Shown: one piece after another, positions 6,444 through 7,336 of the stretch | How the letters are laid out: each line of letters starts with the position of its first letter | Position numbering within the stretch: the stretch's first letter is position 1 | Assembly (NCBI GenBank): GCA_005798965.1 | Contig: SYIB01000188.1 | Coordinates: 1-7,336 of the forward strand | Length of the DNA stretch: 7,336 bases | Source: Planctomycetia bacterium | Lineage (GTDB): Bacteria > Planctomycetota > Phycisphaerae > Phycisphaerales > SM1A02 | Direction: 5' to 3' | Notes under the pieces: model-generated | Told to the model about the DNA's origin: nothing | Databases searched by the model: none | Seen by the model: the letters and a program-made list of their open reading frames with translations, nothing else | Position numbers and translations under genes: made by a program

Positions 6444-6472
6444 TTGCCGCAGCGCGACGACCATGCCATACT
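6444..6472 (+). promoter_or_regulatory. Candidate sigma-70-type promoter for rplI
   Basis: TTGCCG (6444-6449) and CATACT (6467-6472) are separated by 17 bases, the ideal spacing. The -35 matches the first three consensus bases and one more at most; the -10 matches four of six. Transcription would begin near 6479, leaving a leader of about 90 bases before rplI. Its position between the ssb hairpin and rplI fits, but a pair of this quality can occur by chance. Confidence 0.3.
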
Positions 6473-6570
6473 GCTCGGCTCACAACTCGTTTCTCCGCCT
6501 GTGCATCGTCCGCACATTCACGCTGGGGCTGGCGGGCTCCTAACTCTCGTTCACGAAAGGACAACGACCC

Positions 6571-7155
6571 ATGGCATCTCACATCGAACTGCTCCTGCTG
6601 GACACCGTCGAAAACCTCGGCCTCGTCGGCGAAGTGGTCAAGGTGCGCCCGGGCTACGCGCGCAACTACCTCCTGCCCATGTTGCTCGCCGAGCATCCCA
6701 CGCAGGAAAAGATCGAATCGCTGAAGGAAGCCCGCGCGCGCGCCGAAGCCGAGGTCTCCAAGCAGCGCGCAGAGCGTGCCGCCCTCATCGAGCGTCTTGC
6801 CGGTGTCACCGTCACGCTCATTCGTTCGACCAACGACCAGGGCCTCCTCTACGGCGCAGTCACGCAGCGCGACATCAGCGATGAACTCATCAAGGTGGGC
6901 TTCGGCGTCGACACCCGCGCCGTTCGCCTCAGCCAGCCCTTCCGCCGCGTCGGTTCGGGTTCGGTGACCATCCAGTTCGATCGCGATCTCAAGGTCGACA
7001 TCGATGTCATGGTCAAGAGCGACCGCGTCCTCGAGATCGACCGCAAGTCCGAGACCACCGAGCAAGCCCCGGCACCCGAGGCCGAGGCACCCGCTGCCGA
7101 GGGCGATGCGCCCAAGGCCAAGGGCAAGAAGCGCAAGAAGGCCGACGCTGAGTGA
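6571..7155 (+). CDS. rplI: Large-subunit ribosomal protein bL9
   Basis: bL9 binds domain V of 23S rRNA near the L1 stalk and helps keep reading frame. The N-terminal domain shows ELLLLDTVENLGLVGEVVKVRPGYARNYLLP at about 6-36, including the classic G-x-x-G, PGYARNYL and P signature. A charged connecting helix (about 42-75, rich in Glu, Lys, Arg and Ala) leads to the C-terminal domain with GLLYGAVTQRDISDEL at 91-106 (commonly LFGSVT) and RRVGSGSVTIQ. Residues 160-194 form an Ala/Pro/Glu stretch followed by a Lys-rich end (KGKKRKK), making the protein about 45 residues longer than the usual ~150. AAGGA at 6557-6561 is nine bases before the ATG. It probably has its own promoter after the 326-base gap. 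Confidence 0.97.
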   Translation: MASHIELLLLDTVENLGLVGEVVKVRPGYARNYLLPMLLAEHPTQEKIESLKEARARAEAEVSKQRAERAALIERLAGVTVTLIRSTNDQGLLYGAVTQRDISDELIKVGFGVDTRAVRLSQPFRRVGSGSVTIQFDRDLKVDIDVMVKSDRVLEIDRKSETTEQAPAPEAEAPAAEGDAPKAKGKKRKKADAE

Positions 7156-7164
7156 CTGCACGCC

Positions 7165-7182
7165 TCGACCCGCATGGGTCGA
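7165..7182. terminator. Hairpin between rplI and a convergent gene, possible bidirectional terminator
   Basis: TCGACCC (7165-7171) pairs perfectly with GGGTCGA (7176-7182) around GCAT. It begins nine bases after the rplI stop and ends eight bases before the stop of the minus-strand frame. It lacks a T-tract on either strand, so termination strength is uncertain, but the position between convergent stops is where a shared terminator is expected. Confidence 0.4.
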
Positions 7183-7190
7183 TGCTGCGT

Positions 7191-7336
7191 TCACGCTCCG
7201 CTCGCCGGGCGCCATCGCACCAGCGGCCGCAGCAGCAGCAAGATGATCACGGAGGCGCACGAGGCCCATGCGGCACGTGCGCCTCCTGTCATGATGCTCG
7301 AGATCACCGTCCAGCTCGCCAAGGCGAGGTAGATCA
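7191..7336 (-). CDS. C-terminal end of a probable membrane protein, cut by the window edge
   Basis: On the minus strand a frame runs in from the right edge and stops at TGA (7193-7191), giving 47 residues. They are strikingly hydrophobic. A first stretch, IYLALASWTVISSIM, is followed by TGGARAAWASC and then ASVIILLLLRPLV, ending with the basic tail RWRPASGA. This is the pattern of one or two membrane helices with a positively charged cytoplasmic C-terminus. The stop is 35 bases from the rplI stop in convergent orientation with a hairpin between. I do not recognise the family. The other minus frame here is Arg/Ala-rich and runs through rplI as a shadow. Confidence 0.5.
   Translation of the reverse strand, partial: IYLALASWTVISSIMTGGARAAWASCASVIILLLLRPLVRWRPASGA

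Larger units (their letters stand above)
6245..6570 (+). other. 326-base gap between ssb and rplI, no gene recognised
   Basis: This is where rpsR (S18, about 75-90 residues) sits in many genomes. All three plus frames are largely free of stops because of GC content, but none shows S18 features such as the conserved RRKTG or HQR-AIKRAR segments, and no ATG here has a good ribosome binding site. Minus-strand frames also lack family resemblance. The stretch holds a long hairpin at 6321-6360, small GC hairpins (for example GCAGG-CAC-CCTGC at 6416-6428) and a candidate promoter at 6444-6472. It reads as a terminator plus promoter/leader region for rplI. Confidence 0.5.

Noticed and set aside
6129..6884. 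Plus-strand frame of 251 codons bridging ssb, the gap and rplI
   Set aside because: It overlaps both verified genes in another frame and shows no recognisable domain in the part inside the gap; it does not resemble S18.
6151..7269. Minus-strand open frame of 372 codons across ssb end and rplI
   Set aside because: It is antisense to well-supported rplI and part of ssb, with Gly/Leu/Asp-rich composition typical of GC-rich shadow frames.
1..7336. CRISPR array, insertion sequence, toxin-antitoxin or phage module
   Set aside because: No regularly spaced repeats, transposase motifs, terminal repeats or small paired ORFs were seen; the window is housekeeping genes.

Overview
The window is GC-rich (clearly above 60 % by eye) bacterial chromosome made of housekeeping genes. 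I see no insertion sequence, CRISPR array, prophage gene or obvious transferred segment. A planctomycete, perhaps of the Phycisphaerae, is my best guess. It rests on the GC-rich Shine-Dalgarno-using genes, a stand-alone GlmU uridyltransferase domain, and glmU-prs-rplY-pth running directly into rpsF, ssb and rplI. It is an inference from memory, not proof.

Layout: (1) 63-1433, minus strand: an NAD(P)+-dependent aldehyde dehydrogenase of the succinate-semialdehyde/betaine-aldehyde dehydrogenase type. (2) About 1434-1891: a divergent intergenic region. (3) 1892-1962: tRNA-Gln (anticodon UUG). (4) 2009-5590, plus strand: a compact run glmU (N-terminal half only), prs, rplY/ctc, pth and rpsF. Intervals run from a 4-base overlap to 39 bases, so this is probably one operon, and it ends at a strong intrinsic terminator at 5664-5692. 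(5) 5780-6244: ssb, its own unit, followed by a 326-base gap holding a long hairpin and a candidate promoter. (6) 6571-7155: rplI, followed by a short hairpin. (7) 7191 to the right edge, minus strand: the last 47 residues of a probable membrane protein convergent with rplI.

How the genes fit together: GlmU (UDP-GlcNAc for the envelope) and Prs (PRPP for nucleotides, His and Trp) make central activated sugar precursors. L25/CTC, S6 and L9 are ribosomal proteins, Pth recycles peptidyl-tRNA, tRNA-Gln serves translation, and SSB serves replication and repair. The cluster therefore ties precursor supply to translation and replication. The order glmU-prs-ctc-pth is the classical Bacillus order, and rpsF-ssb-(rpsR)-rplI is another classical string. 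Here rpsR (S18) is absent from its usual slot.

I did not find a convincing undescribed system. The points most worth a second look are the single-domain GlmU, the empty rpsR slot with its structured RNA, the Ala/Pro/Lys-rich tails shared by several ribosomal proteins, and the clipped membrane gene at the right edge.
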